From Altericroceibacterium spongiae (GTDB lineage Bacteria > Pseudomonadota > Alphaproteobacteria > Sphingomonadales > Sphingomonadaceae): a stretch of 64,000 nucleotides of DNA. The stretch is from contig NZ_RAPF01000009.1 of NCBI RefSeq assembly GCF_003610805.1, positions 33,426 to 97,425 on the forward strand, in the 5' to 3' direction. Under the pieces are notes generated by a model. The model was not told the DNA's origin and searched no databases. It was given only the letters and a program-made list of their open reading frames with translations. Each line of letters begins with the position of its first letter. Within the stretch, counting starts at the first letter, position 1. This document shows positions 19,565 to 30,228 of the stretch, one piece after another. A program made the position numbers and the translations under genes.

Positions 19565-20026
19565 ATGCGCTGCCCCTTTTGTGCGCATGATGACAGTCAG
19601 GTAAAGGACTCACGACCGACCGAAGACAATTGTGCAATCCGCCGCCGCCGGCAATGTTCCGGCTGCGGCGCGCGCTTCACCACCTTTGAACGCGTGCAAT
19701 TGCGCGAAGTGGTCGTTGTAAAGAATGATGGCAGGCGTGAGAGCTTTCTGCGAGCAAAGCTGGAACAATCGGTTTCCCTCGCCTGCCGCAAACGCGATGT
19801 GCCGCAAGAACAGCTCGACCAGCTTATCTCCGGTATCCAGCGTCAAATCGAAACTCTGGGCGACAGCGAAATTCCTTCCGGCAAGATCGGAGAAATGGTG
19901 ATGGAAGGTTTGCGTCTGCTCGACAGCGTCGCCTATATTCGCTTTGCCAGTGTCTATCGTGACTTCAGTGAAGCCCGCGATTTTGAAGAATTTGCCAGTA
20001 CTGTGCGCGATGTGGCCCATGATTGA
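19565..20026 (+). CDS. nrdR: Transcriptional repressor NrdR
   Basis: NrdR represses ribonucleotide reductase genes in response to ATP and dATP levels. The 153-residue protein has the N-terminal zinc ribbon (C3, C6, C31, C34) and the ATP-cone with [13 protein letters not shown] and the closing helices. It lies between glyA and the RNA methyltransferase, overlapping the latter's start by 8 bases. Confidence 0.97.
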   Translation: MRCPFCAHDDSQVKDSRPTEDNCAIRRRRQCSGCGARFTTFERVQLREVVVVKNDGRRESFLRAKLEQSVSLACRKRDVPQEQLDQLISGIQRQIETLGDSEIPSGKIGEMVMEGLRLLDSVAYIRFASVYRDFSEARDFEEFASTVRDVAHD

Positions 20027-20762
20027 GCTGCCTAAAGATCATATTCCTGTCTTTGTGCTGGTTCGGCCTCAACTTGGTGAGAATATCGGCAAGGCAGCTC
20101 GCGCCATGCTCAATTTCGGGCTTGCGGAAATGCGCTTGGTAGTGCCGCGTGACGGATGGCCTAACCCGTCTGCCGGACCGGCAGCATCGGGTGCAGACAT
20201 TGTACTCGAAAATGCACAGATTTTCGAAACAACAGCCGAAGCGGTCGCAGACTGTGCGCATGTTTACGCTACAACGGTCCGCAAGCGCGGCGTAACCAAA
20301 CCTGTCGTGACGCCAGCTCAGGCCTCTCAGGAGATCGTGAGCCAGCAGGGACGCAGCGCCATTCTGTTCGGCCCCGAACGCTCTGGTCTGGAAACCGATG
20401 ACGTGGCCCTTGCCCGCAAAATTCTGACCGTGCCGATCAATCCGGAGTTTTCTTCTCTTAACCTCGCTCAGGCCGTGATCCTGTGCGCCTATGAATGGTC
20501 CCGACATCAACATCTGGTGCAACCGACCCAGGAAGACGTTCTGCCGCCAGCTCCGCAAGAGGACCTGGACGGACTTATCCGCCATTTTGAACGGCTGCTC
20601 GAATCTAAAGGCTATTTCTTTCCCGAAACGCGGACCGATGCCACAAAACGCACGCTACGCGGTATTTTGACACGGCCGGGCTGGAACCATCTCGAGGTCC
20701 GGACGCTGCGCGGCATCCTGTCTTCGCTATCCCGCCCATCACGGGACAGAACAGAGGGTTGA
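20019..20762 (+). CDS. TrmH-family RNA methyltransferase (TrmJ-like)
   Basis: This 247-residue SPOUT-class methyltransferase carries the three motifs of the family: [13 protein letters not shown], the SAM-binding FGPERSGL, and the knot loop SSLNLAQAV. It fits group 1 (TrmJ/LasT-like), which methylates a ribose in tRNA, but the target here is inferred from family only. The ATG at 20019 overlaps nrdR; an upstream in-frame ATG inside nrdR is not preferred. A C-terminal basic tail extends beyond the knot. Confidence 0.88.
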   Translation: MIELPKDHIPVFVLVRPQLGENIGKAARAMLNFGLAEMRLVVPRDGWPNPSAGPAASGADIVLENAQIFETTAEAVADCAHVYATTVRKRGVTKPVVTPAQASQEIVSQQGRSAILFGPERSGLETDDVALARKILTVPINPEFSSLNLAQAVILCAYEWSRHQHLVQPTQEDVLPPAPQEDLDGLIRHFERLLESKGYFFPETRTDATKRTLRGILTRPGWNHLEVRTLRGILSSLSRPSRDRTEG

Positions 20763-20798
20763 CCTTCACGTCAAACCTGCTAACCGCGCGCCTTCACT

Positions 20799-20838
20799 TG
20801 GACGTAACTCACGCCATATGGACGTAACTCACGCCATA
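20799..20838. repeat. Two perfect tandem copies of a 20-bp unit
   Basis: TGGACGTAACTCACGCCATA occurs twice back to back between the RNA methyltransferase and rpsD. It contains no palindrome. It may be a slippage product or part of the rpsD promoter. Confidence 0.85.
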
Positions 20839-20929
20839 ACAGCATGATGATCGTTCGATTGGCCCCGCATCCCGGTGAAGCGGTGGCCGCGGCAAACTAT
20901 CGGTTTGTCGGTGCACTGCCGGGTTGAAG

Positions 20930-20948
20930 CACCGCCAGAGGGGCGGTG
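20930..20948 (+). promoter_or_regulatory. Hairpin in the rpsD leader
   Basis: CACCGCC and GGCGGTG form a perfect seven-base-pair stem with a five-base loop, 22 bases before the rpsD start. S4 is a known autoregulator in other bacteria, so this may be a translational operator; that is only an inference. Confidence 0.35.
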
Positions 20949-20970
20949 ACAGCAAATTGGAGTATGACTT

Positions 20971-21585
20971 ATGTCGAAGCGCAAAAGCGCCAAGTATAAA
21001 CTTGACCGTCGCATGGGCGAAAACATCTGGGGTCGCCCGAATAGCCCGATTAACCGCCGCTCCTACGGTCCTGGCCAGCATGGTCAGCGTCGTAAAGGCA
21101 AGATGAGCGATTACGGCCTTCAGCTGCGCGCCAAGCAAAAGCTCAAGGGCTATTACGGCGATGTTACCGAAAAGCAGTTCCGTCGTACTTATGGTGAAGC
21201 CGCCAAGATGAAAGGCGATACGGGCCAGAACCTGATCGGTTTGCTCGAACGCCGTCTCGATATGCTCGTTTACCGTGCAAAATTTGCACCGACCATCTTC
21301 GCCGCGCGTCAGATCGTGAGCCACGGCCATATTCGCGTGAACGGTGTGAAATGCAACATCGCATCGCGCCGTATCAATGTCGGTGATGTTATCAGCCTTG
21401 GAGACAAAGCCAAAGAAATGGCTCTGGTCATCGAAGCACAAAGCCTGCCCGAGCGTGAAATCCCCGATTATGTCGCTGCGGACGGTACCGACAAGGTAAG
21501 CTTCACTCGTGTTCCGACACTGGACGAAGTTCCCTATCCGGTAACAATGGAACCGAATCTGGTCGTCGAATTCTATTCGCGCTGA
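20971..21585 (+). CDS. rpsD: 30S ribosomal protein S4
   Basis: S4 is a primary 16S rRNA-binding protein and assembly initiator. The 204-residue protein has the N-terminal [19 protein letters not shown], the PGQHGQRR segment and the S4 RNA-binding domain ([31 protein letters not shown]). It stands alone, as in most alphaproteobacteria, rather than in the alpha operon. The start ATG follows a GGAG at good spacing. Confidence 0.98.
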   Translation: MSKRKSAKYKLDRRMGENIWGRPNSPINRRSYGPGQHGQRRKGKMSDYGLQLRAKQKLKGYYGDVTEKQFRRTYGEAAKMKGDTGQNLIGLLERRLDMLVYRAKFAPTIFAARQIVSHGHIRVNGVKCNIASRRINVGDVISLGDKAKEMALVIEAQSLPEREIPDYVAADGTDKVSFTRVPTLDEVPYPVTMEPNLVVEFYSR

Positions 21586-21600
21586 TCGGTTACAAAAACA

Positions 21601-21638
21601 GGCAAAAGAGGGCGGTCTTTCGAGGTCGCCTTTTTTTA
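21601..21638 (+). terminator. Intrinsic terminator after rpsD
   Basis: GAGGGCG pairs imperfectly with TCGCCTTT, and the hairpin is followed by a run of seven T. The stem is short and includes mismatches. Confidence 0.6.
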
Positions 21639-21705
21639 TGCGACTCGTCGGATTTTTGGGATAAATCAAGGAACTGTAACAATTGGCGGGCATTGAGCCC
21701 ATGCC

Positions 21706-21888
21706 ATGACAAAGTTTCGTTTCGTGACCCCAAATCGCATCGGCAAATGGTATGCCGACCTCGAACTCGCCCAGCGTTTTGCACATACGATCGGGGCCGG
21801 TTTTCTCGACAGCAGGAGCGGTCGTTTTGTTGCCTATCCGGGCACAAAACTGGAAACATCTTCCGGCGAAACATTTATCGCCGGATAA
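21706..21888 (+). CDS. Small conserved-looking protein, function unknown
   Basis: This 60-residue soluble protein reads TPNRIGKWYADLELAQRFA and then GAGFLDSRSGRFVAYPGT. It has a clean ATG, a reasonable composition and its own gap after the rpsD terminator. It resembles short hypothetical proteins found beside tgt in related genomes, but I cannot name a family. Its stop is 5 bases from the convergent tgt stop. Confidence 0.6.
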   Translation: MTKFRFVTPNRIGKWYADLELAQRFAHTIGAGFLDSRSGRFVAYPGTKLETSSGETFIAG

Positions 21889-21893
21889 CGCAC

Positions 21894-23018
21894 CTATTTG
21901 CGACAATAATCGTGACGGAAATCCGCTGCGAACCGGGCAAAGCGGTTTTCCGCAATGGCCTGACGCATTGCTTGCATCAACTGCTGATAAAAGCTGATAT
22001 TGTGTTCCGTCATCAGCATCGCACCAAGAATTTCACCTGATTTGATAAGGTGGTGAAGATAGGCACGGCTGTAAGTGCCACAAGTCGGGCACGCGCATCG
22101 TTCATCGATGGGGCCGCTATCTTCTCCAAAACGCGCATTACGCATATTAAGAGGGCCATTCCAGGTAAAAGCCTGCCCGTTACGCCCTGAACGACTGGGC
22201 AGCACGCAATCGAACATATCGACACCGCGTTCCACAGCACCAACCAGATCATCCGGCTTACCCACTCCCATCAGATAACGAGGCCGGTCATCGGGAAGCT
22301 GTCCCGGGGCAAAATCGAGCGTAGCAAACATGGCCTCCTGCCCTTCCCCTACAGCAAGGCCGCCAATCGCATATCCGTCAAAACCAATATCGATCAGCGC
22401 ATCGGCACTACGTTTGCGCAACTCTTCATCCAATGCGCCCTGCTGGATACCGAACAAAGCCGAACGAGACGCATGTTCTCCCCCCGAATCGAAACCGTCG
22501 CGACTGCGTCTCGCCCAGCGCATCGACATTTCCATCGAGGTCTCGATCACATCACGCGGCTGATCGGCGCGCGGGCATTCATCGAAAGCCATGACGATAT
22601 CGGAATCCAGTAAGCGCTGAATTTCCATCGAGCGCTCAGGTGTGAGCATATGCTTCGAACCATCGAGATGGCTACGAAACTCAACGCCCTTCTCAGTCAG
22701 TTTGCGCAAATCGGACAGACTCATCACCTGATAACCGCCGCTATCGGTCAGAATCGGGCGCTTCCAGTTCATAAACTTGTGTAACCCGCCCAGGCGCGCA
22801 ATCCTTTCAGCCCCCGGTCGCAGCATAAGGTGATACGTGTTGCCGAGAATAATATCGGCACCCGTCGCCCGGACGCTTTCCGGTTTCATGGCCTTCACAG
22901 TGGCGGCCGTCCCTACCGGCATAAAAGCCGGTGTACGGATTTCTCCCCGTTTCATGGAGATTGTACCAGTCCGGGCCTTGCCCGAACGCGCGTGAATGGC
23001 AAAAGAGAAGCGTGTCAT
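21894..23018 (-). CDS. tgt: Queuine tRNA-ribosyltransferase
   Basis: Tgt exchanges guanine 34 for preQ1 in tRNAs with GUN anticodons, the first tRNA-level step of queuosine synthesis. The 374-residue protein has [12 protein letters not shown], the nucleophilic aspartate region [12 protein letters not shown] and the zinc site [17 protein letters not shown]. The start is placed at 23018 because [12 protein letters not shown] is the conserved N-terminus; the frame is open upstream but overlaps the TSUP gene. queA, the next pathway enzyme, lies 3.7 kb away on the same strand, separated by two unrelated genes. Confidence 0.97.
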   Translation of the reverse strand: MTRFSFAIHARSGKARTGTISMKRGEIRTPAFMPVGTAATVKAMKPESVRATGADIILGNTYHLMLRPGAERIARLGGLHKFMNWKRPILTDSGGYQVMSLSDLRKLTEKGVEFRSHLDGSKHMLTPERSMEIQRLLDSDIVMAFDECPRADQPRDVIETSMEMSMRWARRSRDGFDSGGEHASRSALFGIQQGALDEELRKRSADALIDIGFDGYAIGGLAVGEGQEAMFATLDFAPGQLPDDRPRYLMGVGKPDDLVGAVERGVDMFDCVLPSRSGRNGQAFTWNGPLNMRNARFGEDSGPIDERCACPTCGTYSRAYLHHLIKSGEILGAMLMTEHNISFYQQLMQAMRQAIAENRFARFAADFRHDYCRK

Positions 23019-23072
23019 CAGGCCGCGCGCATAGGCCGATCTTGCCCGTCGCGCAATCGGAGGAAATTCCCA

Positions 23073-23831
23073 ATGGAGATAGAACCCTGGCTTTTTGCGG
23101 CCCTGACCTGCCTTGCGGTTTTTACAGGCTTTGTCGACGCCGTGGCTGGCGGTGGTGGACTCATTGTAATGCCTACCCTTCTTGCAGCCGGAATTCCCCC
23201 TCAAAATGCGCTCGCAACAAACAAGCTGCAATCCACTTTTGCCACAGGGATGGCCTGTCGTACTTTTCTCAAAGCCGGAATGGTCGATTGGCGAACCTAC
23301 CTGCCCTCCGCGATTATGGTCTTTATCGGAGCCTCGGCAGGCGTACTGGTGGTAAGTCAGATCGACACGTCTGCCCTGCAACTCATCATTCCGATCCTGC
23401 TGCTCGGAGTAGCCGCTTACGTCATCTTTTCACCACGGATGGATGACAATCACGGAAAACCACGCATTTCTGCCAAAGCCTATGCAGGGCCGGCTGGGGG
23501 AATCGCATTCTACGATGGTTTTTTCGGCCCCGGAGCGGGCTCTTTTTTCATTGCAAGTGCTGTTGGCCTGCGCGGACTGGGACTGACACATGCCACCGGG
23601 CTATCCAAAATGCTCAACTTTACCAGCAATATCGCCACGCTCATCATATGGGGGCTATCCGGCAAAACGTATTGGGCACTCGGCATCTGTATGGGACTGG
23701 CTGCCGCAACCGGCAGCTTTATCGGTTCGCATTCAGCCATGCGGTTCGGCTCAAGACTGATACGCCCCGCTCTGATCGTCATCAGTATCGCGCTGACGAC
23801 AAAGCTTCTCTATGATTATCTCACAGGTTAA
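23073..23831 (+). CDS. TSUP (TauE/SafE) family membrane transporter
   Basis: This 252-residue integral membrane protein has about seven to eight hydrophobic segments. It carries the duplicated family motifs [19 protein letters not shown] with [13 protein letters not shown], and [12 protein letters not shown] with [13 protein letters not shown]. Family members are proposed to export or import sulfur compounds or organic anions; the substrate here is unknown. AGGA precedes the ATG at 23073. The gene is divergent from tgt with only 54 bases between starts, and its stop overlaps the convergent EAL-protein stop by 4 bases. Confidence 0.9.
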   Translation: MEIEPWLFAALTCLAVFTGFVDAVAGGGGLIVMPTLLAAGIPPQNALATNKLQSTFATGMACRTFLKAGMVDWRTYLPSAIMVFIGASAGVLVVSQIDTSALQLIIPILLLGVAAYVIFSPRMDDNHGKPRISAKAYAGPAGGIAFYDGFFGPGAGSFFIASAVGLRGLGLTHATGLSKMLNFTSNIATLIIWGLSGKTYWALGICMGLAAATGSFIGSHSAMRFGSRLIRPALIVISIALTTKLLYDYLTG

Positions 23832-26617
23832 GAGGATGCAAATTGCAGACTGTTGCCGCCTTCATCCCCTTCACGATATTCTCCGGGTTTGCCAAAATAA
23901 TAGCCTTGCGCTTCTGCGCAATCCATCGCGCGCAGAAGCGCAAGCTGCTGCTCATTCTCCACCCCTTCCGCCAGAACTGGTAAACCAAGGCTTTGCCCCA
24001 GAGCCAGAACTGCACGTATAATTGCCTGCGCATTTTCGTTGTCACAGCAATCGGCAAGAAAAGAGCGATCGATCTTGATCTTGTCGAACTCAAAAGAGTT
24101 CAATGTATCGAGGGAGGAATATCCCGTCCCAAAATCATCTATCGCCACTGACACACCCAACGCCTTTATCCGCCGCAAATTGGTTAGTGCTCGCAGCTTA
24201 TCATCGATAATAGCGGTTTCGGTAATTTCCACTTCAAGTCGTGACGCTGGCAATCCTGCCTCAAGCAAAGATTCAGTAATGATTCTCGGCAAATCCATCT
24301 GGACAAGCTGTATCGGAGAGATATTGACCGCGACCTTATAGGGCTTGCTCCAGCTTGCGGCATCCCTGCAAGCCTGCCGAATAACCCATTCACCCAACGG
24401 GATAATTAGACCGTTCTGTTCCGCAGCATCGATAAACCGATCAGGCGTGACCATACCATATTCGGGATGCATCCAGCGCAACAACGCTTCGTAACCTATT
24501 GGCTCGCCTGTCGCGACACAGCATTGCACCTGATAAAGCAGCTGAAATTGCTGATCTTCCAACGCATTGAGAATATCCGCCTGCAATACACGTCTATTGC
24601 GGACATCTTCATCCATTTCCGGCTCATAGTAGCAGCAACGGCGCAACGGCTCCTTTTTGGCGCGAGAAAGTGCCAGATCCGCATTGGAGAACAAAACTTC
24701 CGTATTTTCAGCGTCCTGCGGATAGACAGCTATGCCCACGCTGCCGGAGATAATGCCTGCTGCTCCACCGGGCAGCGTAATATTCGTTATCGCGCTTTCC
24801 AGTGACGAAGCAAAAGCATTGATATCAGAAGTGCTGACTACTCTTTTAAACACAGCGAATTCATCGCCGCTTAACCGGGTGGTAATGACACCTTCCCCAA
24901 TGGCATGCCGTATGCGCTGAGCCACCATCTGCAGCAATTCGTCGCCCACTGAATGGCCGAACTTGTCATTTACATCTTTAAAACGGTTAAGATTAAGCAT
25001 GGCAAGCACCACGTTTCCTTCGTGGCCCCGCATCTCTTCAATCTGTTGATCCAGCAATTGGCGGAAGAAGGAACGATTCGGTAAGCCAGTCAAAGAATCG
25101 TGGCTCGACAAGTGCTTAATGCGTTTTGCTGATCGATGGCTTTCACTCACATCGTCAAAGGTACTGACCCACCCACCATCGAGCCGTGGACGCTCCGAAA
25201 TGCATAGGAAAACGCCATCCTTGCGTTCAATCGTGAAGGCACCTCCGTCAGGGCTCGCCATGAACCGATCATGTGCATCGAAAGCACGGGCGCGACGATA
25301 ATCTGCCTCTTCACCGTCAAAATCAGCAAGGACCAGATCTACCAGGTCCCGGAAGGAGCGCCCAGGCGTCAGATCGTCCATGCTCAAATCGAGAATTTCG
25401 GCGGTACGGCTATTGCTAAGAACCAGTTTTCCCTTCGCATCGAACAGACACAGGCCCTGGCGCATATTTTCCAATGCCGCATCCAGATTAGCCGACAGTT
25501 CCGAGACCTGTTCTTCAAACGATTTGCGTTCAGTAATGTCACGCGTCACCTTGGCATAGCCGCGAAGAGATCCATCCTCTTTATAAACCGGTTCAATAGT
25601 GACATCAGCCCAGAACCAGGTTCCATCCTTGCGATAGCGCCGCCCCTGGGCATTGAACGCACCATCTCTACGTGCCCGCTCAAGGGCTATTTGGGGCCAG
25701 GAGCGCCGACGATCCTCTTCAGAAAAGAAGGTCGAGAAGTTCATACCGATGGCTTCTTTCGCGCTGTATCCCTTCAGGCGTGCGGCCCCCTTGTTCCAGG
25801 TCATGATGTTACCTGAGGGATCGAGCAGGTAGATCGCTGTGTCCTGAATACTTTGGATCAAAACACCAAATTCACGATTGCTGTGGAACAAGCGAATTTC
25901 GTTTTGTAGCTCGATAAAAACGGCAGTGATTGTAACTCCCAGCATGATAAGAGCAGTTAATCCGACTATGCTCGCCAACTCCGTGCTGGAGAGCAACATG
26001 CCTGTTGGTGCAACATAATCTCCATCGGCCACCGTGATGGCCGCCATGCCGACGAAATGCAGTATCAAAACCGCAACAACAAAGCTCACCGCCCCCATTG
26101 TTGAGCGGAACAGATTGTGAGGCCCTATCAACAGCGGGAAAGCCATAGTCGTAAACACTATGCCGCCAATCACAGATGCGCCAACTAGCAATGGTTGCCA
26201 GACAATCATGTGCGCATAACTGGCTCCTGATATGCCGATATAATGCAGAAGGCACACGCCCAGGCCGGCCACAGCCCCACCGGCATAGGGGTAAATTCGT
26301 CCATTGAAGTCAAACGCCAGTTTTAGCGCAATCCAAATAGCGCCCTGACCGATCAACAGAGAAAGAACTGTAGAAAACAGGCTATATTGTACGTCGCCAG
26401 GCATCGAGTAGCCGAGCATCGCGACAAAGTGCGTAGCCCAGACACCAAAGCCGATCAAACTTGCTGCAAGCAGCAAAGTTCTATTCCGGTTATATTTATT
26501 TTCCTGACTTACAAGGAAACGGAGCATAAGCGCAGCAACACACGTTGTTGCGATACAGATAAAAGCTGCAAAGATCACCAGCCTCATATCGTGGCTGTGT
26601 TCGAGAAACGCGACCAT
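23828..26617 (-). CDS. MHYT-PAS-PAS-GGDEF-EAL cyclic-di-GMP protein
   Basis: This 929-residue membrane-bound signalling protein starts with an MHYT domain (residues 1-235, with the repeated THFVAM, LHYIGI and LHFVGM motifs). A PAS domain lies near 250-370, a second PAS-like segment near 375-495, a GGDEF domain near 500-660 and an EAL domain near 672-920. The EAL site looks complete (E in YEALLRW, EITE, DDFGTGYSS, KIKIDR, EGVE). The GGDEF site is degenerate: SGDEF near 583, and NLNRFKDVND where DLDxFK is usual, which removes a metal-binding aspartate. The protein is therefore probably a phosphodiesterase. MHYT is thought to sense a diatomic gas through metal, by family. Confidence 0.92.
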   Translation of the reverse strand: MVAFLEHSHDMRLVIFAAFICIATTCVAALMLRFLVSQENKYNRNRTLLLAASLIGFGVWATHFVAMLGYSMPGDVQYSLFSTVLSLLIGQGAIWIALKLAFDFNGRIYPYAGGAVAGLGVCLLHYIGISGASYAHMIVWQPLLVGASVIGGIVFTTMAFPLLIGPHNLFRSTMGAVSFVVAVLILHFVGMAAITVADGDYVAPTGMLLSSTELASIVGLTALIMLGVTITAVFIELQNEIRLFHSNREFGVLIQSIQDTAIYLLDPSGNIMTWNKGAARLKGYSAKEAIGMNFSTFFSEEDRRRSWPQIALERARRDGAFNAQGRRYRKDGTWFWADVTIEPVYKEDGSLRGYAKVTRDITERKSFEEQVSELSANLDAALENMRQGLCLFDAKGKLVLSNSRTAEILDLSMDDLTPGRSFRDLVDLVLADFDGEEADYRRARAFDAHDRFMASPDGGAFTIERKDGVFLCISERPRLDGGWVSTFDDVSESHRSAKRIKHLSSHDSLTGLPNRSFFRQLLDQQIEEMRGHEGNVVLAMLNLNRFKDVNDKFGHSVGDELLQMVAQRIRHAIGEGVITTRLSGDEFAVFKRVVSTSDINAFASSLESAITNITLPGGAAGIISGSVGIAVYPQDAENTEVLFSNADLALSRAKKEPLRRCCYYEPEMDEDVRNRRVLQADILNALEDQQFQLLYQVQCCVATGEPIGYEALLRWMHPEYGMVTPDRFIDAAEQNGLIIPLGEWVIRQACRDAASWSKPYKVAVNISPIQLVQMDLPRIITESLLEAGLPASRLEVEITETAIIDDKLRALTNLRRIKALGVSVAIDDFGTGYSSLDTLNSFEFDKIKIDRSFLADCCDNENAQAIIRAVLALGQSLGLPVLAEGVENEQQLALLRAMDCAEAQGYYFGKPGEYREGDEGGNSLQFASS

Positions 26618-26734
26618 GAAACATCTCTATTAACCAGACTAACCCTTTATACCGAGGGTTTGGTAAATAAATATTTTCCAAAGACGTGTTTTCTCTCAAT
26701 CCATTACAGCTTCTTCCGATTGTATGTCAGTGAT

Positions 26735-27763
26735 TCAAGGCAAAAGCAGTGAAGAATCCCCATAGCTGTAAAAGCGATAACGCTCCGCGATAGCTTCTGC
26801 ATAAACGGCCTGCATACGCTCCAGTCCCATCAAGGCGCTAACCAGCATAAACAATGTAGACTTCGGCAGATGAAAATTGGTCATGAGCCCGTCAATTGCT
26901 CGGAAACGATAGCCTGGTGTGATAAAAATCGACGTGTCGCCTGAGAAAGGCTGAATCTGCCCCTCCTCATTTACTGCGCTTTCCAGAAGGCGCAGCACTG
27001 TTGTGCCGACGGCAATCAATCGCCCGCCATTCTGTTTCACCTGGTTGAGGCGACTGGCGGTTTTCTTGTCAATACAGCCCCATTCCGCATGCATCTGATG
27101 ATCCTGGGTATCATCAGCTTTAACCGGAAGAAAAGTGCCTGCGCCCACATGCAAGGTTAGCGTCTCAAGCCCGATCCCAGCACCCTCCAAAGCGTTCAGT
27201 AAGTCCGGTGTGAAATGAAGCGCTGCAGTAGGCGCCGCTACTGCACCGTCTTTCTCGGCAAAAATGGTCTGATAATCTTTTCGATCTGCTTCATCCGTCG
27301 GTCGCTTACCAGCAATATAAGGCGGGAGAGGCATACGGCCTGCCCGCTCTAACAGTACTTCGACGGGCTCATCGCCTTTAAAAAACAGGGTCCAGCTTCC
27401 ATCTGGGAGCCGTTTTTCGGCAATTGCTGTCACGTTGGCGCCAAATCGAATCAAATCACCTTCATGTAAACGCTTGGCGTTTTTCACAAAGGCCTGCCAG
27501 CGCCGCAGATCGATCCTTTTATGCAATGTTGCCCCGATTCGGGCCTCTCCACGTAAACCTTCAAGTTGTGCAGGAATTACGCGGGTATCGTTGAACACCA
27601 GCATATCCCCCGCCCGCAACAGTTGAGGCAAATCACGAACCTGGCGATGAACGAAGGGCTTACCTCCATCGACATGAAAAAGACGAGCCGAATCGCGTGG
27701 CCGGGCAGGCCGTAAAGCGATACGTTCAGGAGGCAATTCAAAGTTAAATAGGTCTACGCGCAT
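26735..27763 (-). CDS. queA: tRNA preQ1(34) S-adenosylmethionine ribosyltransferase-isomerase
   Basis: QueA transfers ribose from S-adenosylmethionine to preQ1 in tRNA to form epoxyqueuosine. The 342-residue protein has the N-terminal [19 protein letters not shown], the [11 protein letters not shown] motif, [20 protein letters not shown] and the closing [19 protein letters not shown]. Length is typical. It belongs to the same pathway as tgt, which lies further left on the same strand. Confidence 0.97.
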   Translation of the reverse strand: MRVDLFNFELPPERIALRPARPRDSARLFHVDGGKPFVHRQVRDLPQLLRAGDMLVFNDTRVIPAQLEGLRGEARIGATLHKRIDLRRWQAFVKNAKRLHEGDLIRFGANVTAIAEKRLPDGSWTLFFKGDEPVEVLLERAGRMPLPPYIAGKRPTDEADRKDYQTIFAEKDGAVAAPTAALHFTPDLLNALEGAGIGLETLTLHVGAGTFLPVKADDTQDHQMHAEWGCIDKKTASRLNQVKQNGGRLIAVGTTVLRLLESAVNEEGQIQPFSGDTSIFITPGYRFRAIDGLMTNFHLPKSTLFMLVSALMGLERMQAVYAEAIAERYRFYSYGDSSLLLP

Positions 27764-27800
27764 AAATTGCGCCTAGTCATGTTTAAGCTGGTTGAAAAGC

Positions 27801-28478
27801 TTATTGGCTGTCCGAATTGCTCAGCATATCAGCCGTAATGTCTTCCGCATCCGCATCGGCTGCACCTGGCATCTTCTGAGGCTTATTGTCCGACGCGATT
27901 GACGCCTGAAGAATGCGGGTCGGATTTTCCGGCGGCTCGCCGCGCGCAATCGCGTCAACACCGTCCATACCGCTAATCACGCGCCCGAAATTGGTATAGC
28001 GGCGATCAAGCGAAAAACGCGGATAGAACACAATGAAAAACTGGCTATTTGCGCTATCTGGATCGGAAGCACGGGCCATTGAGACTGTTCCGCGGACATG
28101 CGGCATCGGATTGAATTCCGCCTTGAGATCAGGGAGGTCGGATCCGCCTTGCCCCGTCCCTGTCGGATCCCCGGTCTGCGCCATAAAGCCATCGATTACA
28201 CGATGGAAAATCACGCCATCATAGAACCCGGCACGCGTAAGTTCCTTTATCCGTTTCACATGATTTGGTGCCCAGTCAGGCATCAGACGAATGGCCACGC
28301 GTGCGCCATTCGACAAATCTAGGAACAAAATATTATCGCGATCCTTTGTCAGGTCGAAATCGACCGCAATTCGCATCTGGGGCTTTTCCGGAGACGTGTC
28401 GGAATCCTGTGCCATTACAAAGGCGGGGACGAGGCCCATCAGCACAGCAAGAAATGCTGTCAGCAGACGTTTCAACAT
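27801..28478 (-). CDS. Secreted cyclophilin-type peptidylprolyl isomerase
   Basis: This 225-residue protein has a signal peptide (residues 1-28, ending AFVMAQ) and a cyclophilin domain with FHRVIDGFMAQTGDPTGTGQGG and NSQFFIVFYPRFSLDRRYTNFGRV. It catalyses proline cis-trans isomerisation, most likely in the periplasm. Start at 28478 chosen because the signal peptide begins there; the frame is open further upstream into coaD. The C-terminal 40 residues are acidic and not part of the domain. Confidence 0.9.
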   Translation of the reverse strand: MLKRLLTAFLAVLMGLVPAFVMAQDSDTSPEKPQMRIAVDFDLTKDRDNILFLDLSNGARVAIRLMPDWAPNHVKRIKELTRAGFYDGVIFHRVIDGFMAQTGDPTGTGQGGSDLPDLKAEFNPMPHVRGTVSMARASDPDSANSQFFIVFYPRFSLDRRYTNFGRVISGMDGVDAIARGEPPENPTRILQASIASDNKPQKMPGAADADAEDITADMLSNSDSQ

Positions 28479-28557
28479 GATGCGATCAATATCCTTGAAC
28501 TTATTCTGGCCGTTGCCTTTAGCGATGCACCGCTGACGGTTCAATGAACGCATTTGC

Positions 28558-29073
28558 TCAATATTCGCCCAGGCGGCCAAACTCTTCCACACGAGCAACA
28601 ACCTGTTCACGCACCGCAGGGCTGACAAAAGGAGAAATTTCACCACCGAAACGGGCGATCTCCTTTACCAGTTTGGAAGCAATTGGTTGCAGGCTGACAT
28701 CTGCCATCAAGAATAATGTTTCAATTCCTGAATTGAGTTGCTGATTCATACCCGCCATTTGATATTCATATTCAAAATCCGCAACAGCGCGAAGACCACG
28801 TACTATCACAGCTGCCTTCTCATGCTCTGCAAATTTCATTAGCAGAGCATTGAACCCCTTCACTTTGACATTTTCTACACCCAGCCTTGCGACTTCGGCT
28901 TCGACCATCTTCATCCGCTCTTCGGGTGCAAACATTGGATTCTTCGATGGATTTGTCGTCACGCCAATTATCAACTCGTCAACCAGTTTCGCCCCGCGAC
29001 GGATAATATCTGCGTGGCCCAGCGTGATAGGATCGAAGGTCCCAGGATAGATGCCGATGCGTGGTTCACTCAA
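28558..29073 (-). CDS. coaD: Pantetheine-phosphate adenylyltransferase
   Basis: CoaD transfers AMP to 4'-phosphopantetheine in coenzyme A synthesis. The 171-residue protein has the nucleotidyltransferase motif (YPGTFDPITLGHADII) and the RGLRAVADFEYEYQMAGMN segment. Its start overlaps the stop of the polyprenyl synthase gene by 4 bases, indicating co-translation. Confidence 0.97.
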   Translation of the reverse strand: MSEPRIGIYPGTFDPITLGHADIIRRGAKLVDELIIGVTTNPSKNPMFAPEERMKMVEAEVARLGVENVKVKGFNALLMKFAEHEKAAVIVRGLRAVADFEYEYQMAGMNQQLNSGIETLFLMADVSLQPIASKLVKEIARFGGEISPFVSPAVREQVVARVEEFGRLGEY

Positions 29074-29975
29074 CGGTCTCGCTCCACCACAAAGCGCGCT
29101 ACGGCCCGCAACAAATCCGCTTCCTTACCATAAGCGCTAAGATGACCGATAGCCTGTTCGATTAGCGCCTCTGCCTGTTCTCGCGCCCGGTCCGGGCCCA
29201 GAACAGATACAAAGGTCTGCTTACCTTGTTCAAAGTCCTTACGCAGAGCTTTGCCTGCTTTTTGCTCATCGCCATCGTGATCCAGCAGATCATCAGCTAT
29301 CTGAAATGCAAGCCCGATATCTCTAGCATAATTACGTAACAGAGCACGGCCTTCCCGCGGAACGCGTCCCAAAATAGCGCCCAGTTCCACAGCTGCTCCA
29401 AGCAGGGCTCCAGTCTTCAATTGTTGCAGACGCGTAATCGTATGAAGATCGAGTTCTTCGACTTCTGCCGCCATATCCATCATCTGCCCGCCAGCCATAC
29501 CGTTATAGCCGCTTGCTATGGCAAGAGTATAAACGAGTTCGGAACGTACAAAGGGATCGGTGCTGGTTTCAGGAGCCGCAATAATTTCAAATGCCAAGGC
29601 ATGGAGGGAATCCCCAGCGAGAACCGCCGTTGCTTCATCGAAAGCCTGATGAACGGTCGGCTTGCCATGCCGCAAATCATCATCATCCATACAAGGCAAA
29701 TCGTCATGGATCAGCGAATAAACATGTATCGCTTCCACTGCGCATGCTGTGCGAATAGCAGATTCGCGAGATACGCCATGCATGCTGGCGACGGCGGTTA
29801 ACAACAGCGGACGCACACGCTTGCCACCGCCAATTGCAGCATAACGCATTGCTTCAATCAAGGTTCTGCGGCTGTCCTGCGGAACAGGAAGGAGAGAATC
29901 GAAGGCTGCGTCCACCTCATGCTGAACCTCCTGCAACTCCCGCGCGAGAATGTCATCTGCCAGAATGAGGCCCAT
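29070..29975 (-). CDS. Polyprenyl synthetase family protein (farnesyl/geranyl diphosphate synthase type)
   Basis: The product condenses isopentenyl diphosphate with allylic diphosphates. The 301-residue protein has the first aspartate-rich motif ([11 protein letters not shown], near residues 90-100) and the second (FQIADDLLD), with KRVRPLL upstream. The chain length of the product cannot be read from this alone; the small residue pattern before the first motif suits a short product such as farnesyl diphosphate (IspA). Start 29975 is used because it lies 5 bases after xseB, as in the usual xseB-ispA pair. Confidence 0.92.
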   Translation of the reverse strand: MGLILADDILARELQEVQHEVDAAFDSLLPVPQDSRRTLIEAMRYAAIGGGKRVRPLLLTAVASMHGVSRESAIRTACAVEAIHVYSLIHDDLPCMDDDDLRHGKPTVHQAFDEATAVLAGDSLHALAFEIIAAPETSTDPFVRSELVYTLAIASGYNGMAGGQMMDMAAEVEELDLHTITRLQQLKTGALLGAAVELGAILGRVPREGRALLRNYARDIGLAFQIADDLLDHDGDEQKAGKALRKDFEQGKQTFVSVLGPDRAREQAEALIEQAIGHLSAYGKEADLLRAVARFVVERDR

Positions 29976-29979
29976 GGTG

Positions 29980-30228
29980 TCAGCCGCCGTCAAACGGCGC
30001 AGTGCCGACAGGCTTGCCATCCGAACCGGCGACAATCTTCTCAATCCGCGCCTGCGCCGTATCTAGCCGCGCCTGGCAATGTTTGCGCAGCTTTTCACCA
30101 CGCTCATAAAGATCGATCGATTCGTCGAGCGGGACTTCGCCTCCCTCCAAACGCCGGACGACGTCCTCCAGAGCGCGCAGCGCATCTTCGAAACTCATTT
30201 GCGAAATATCGGCGGCCTGTTGCTCCAT
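29980..30228 (-). CDS. xseB: Exodeoxyribonuclease VII small subunit
   Basis: XseB is the small, helical partner of the exonuclease VII large subunit. This 82-residue protein has the family core [20 protein letters not shown] and [19 protein letters not shown]. It immediately precedes the polyprenyl synthase, as in many proteobacteria. The large subunit gene is not in the window. Confidence 0.94.
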   Translation of the reverse strand: MEQQAADISQMSFEDALRALEDVVRRLEGGEVPLDESIDLYERGEKLRKHCQARLDTAQARIEKIVAGSDGKPVGTAPFDGG

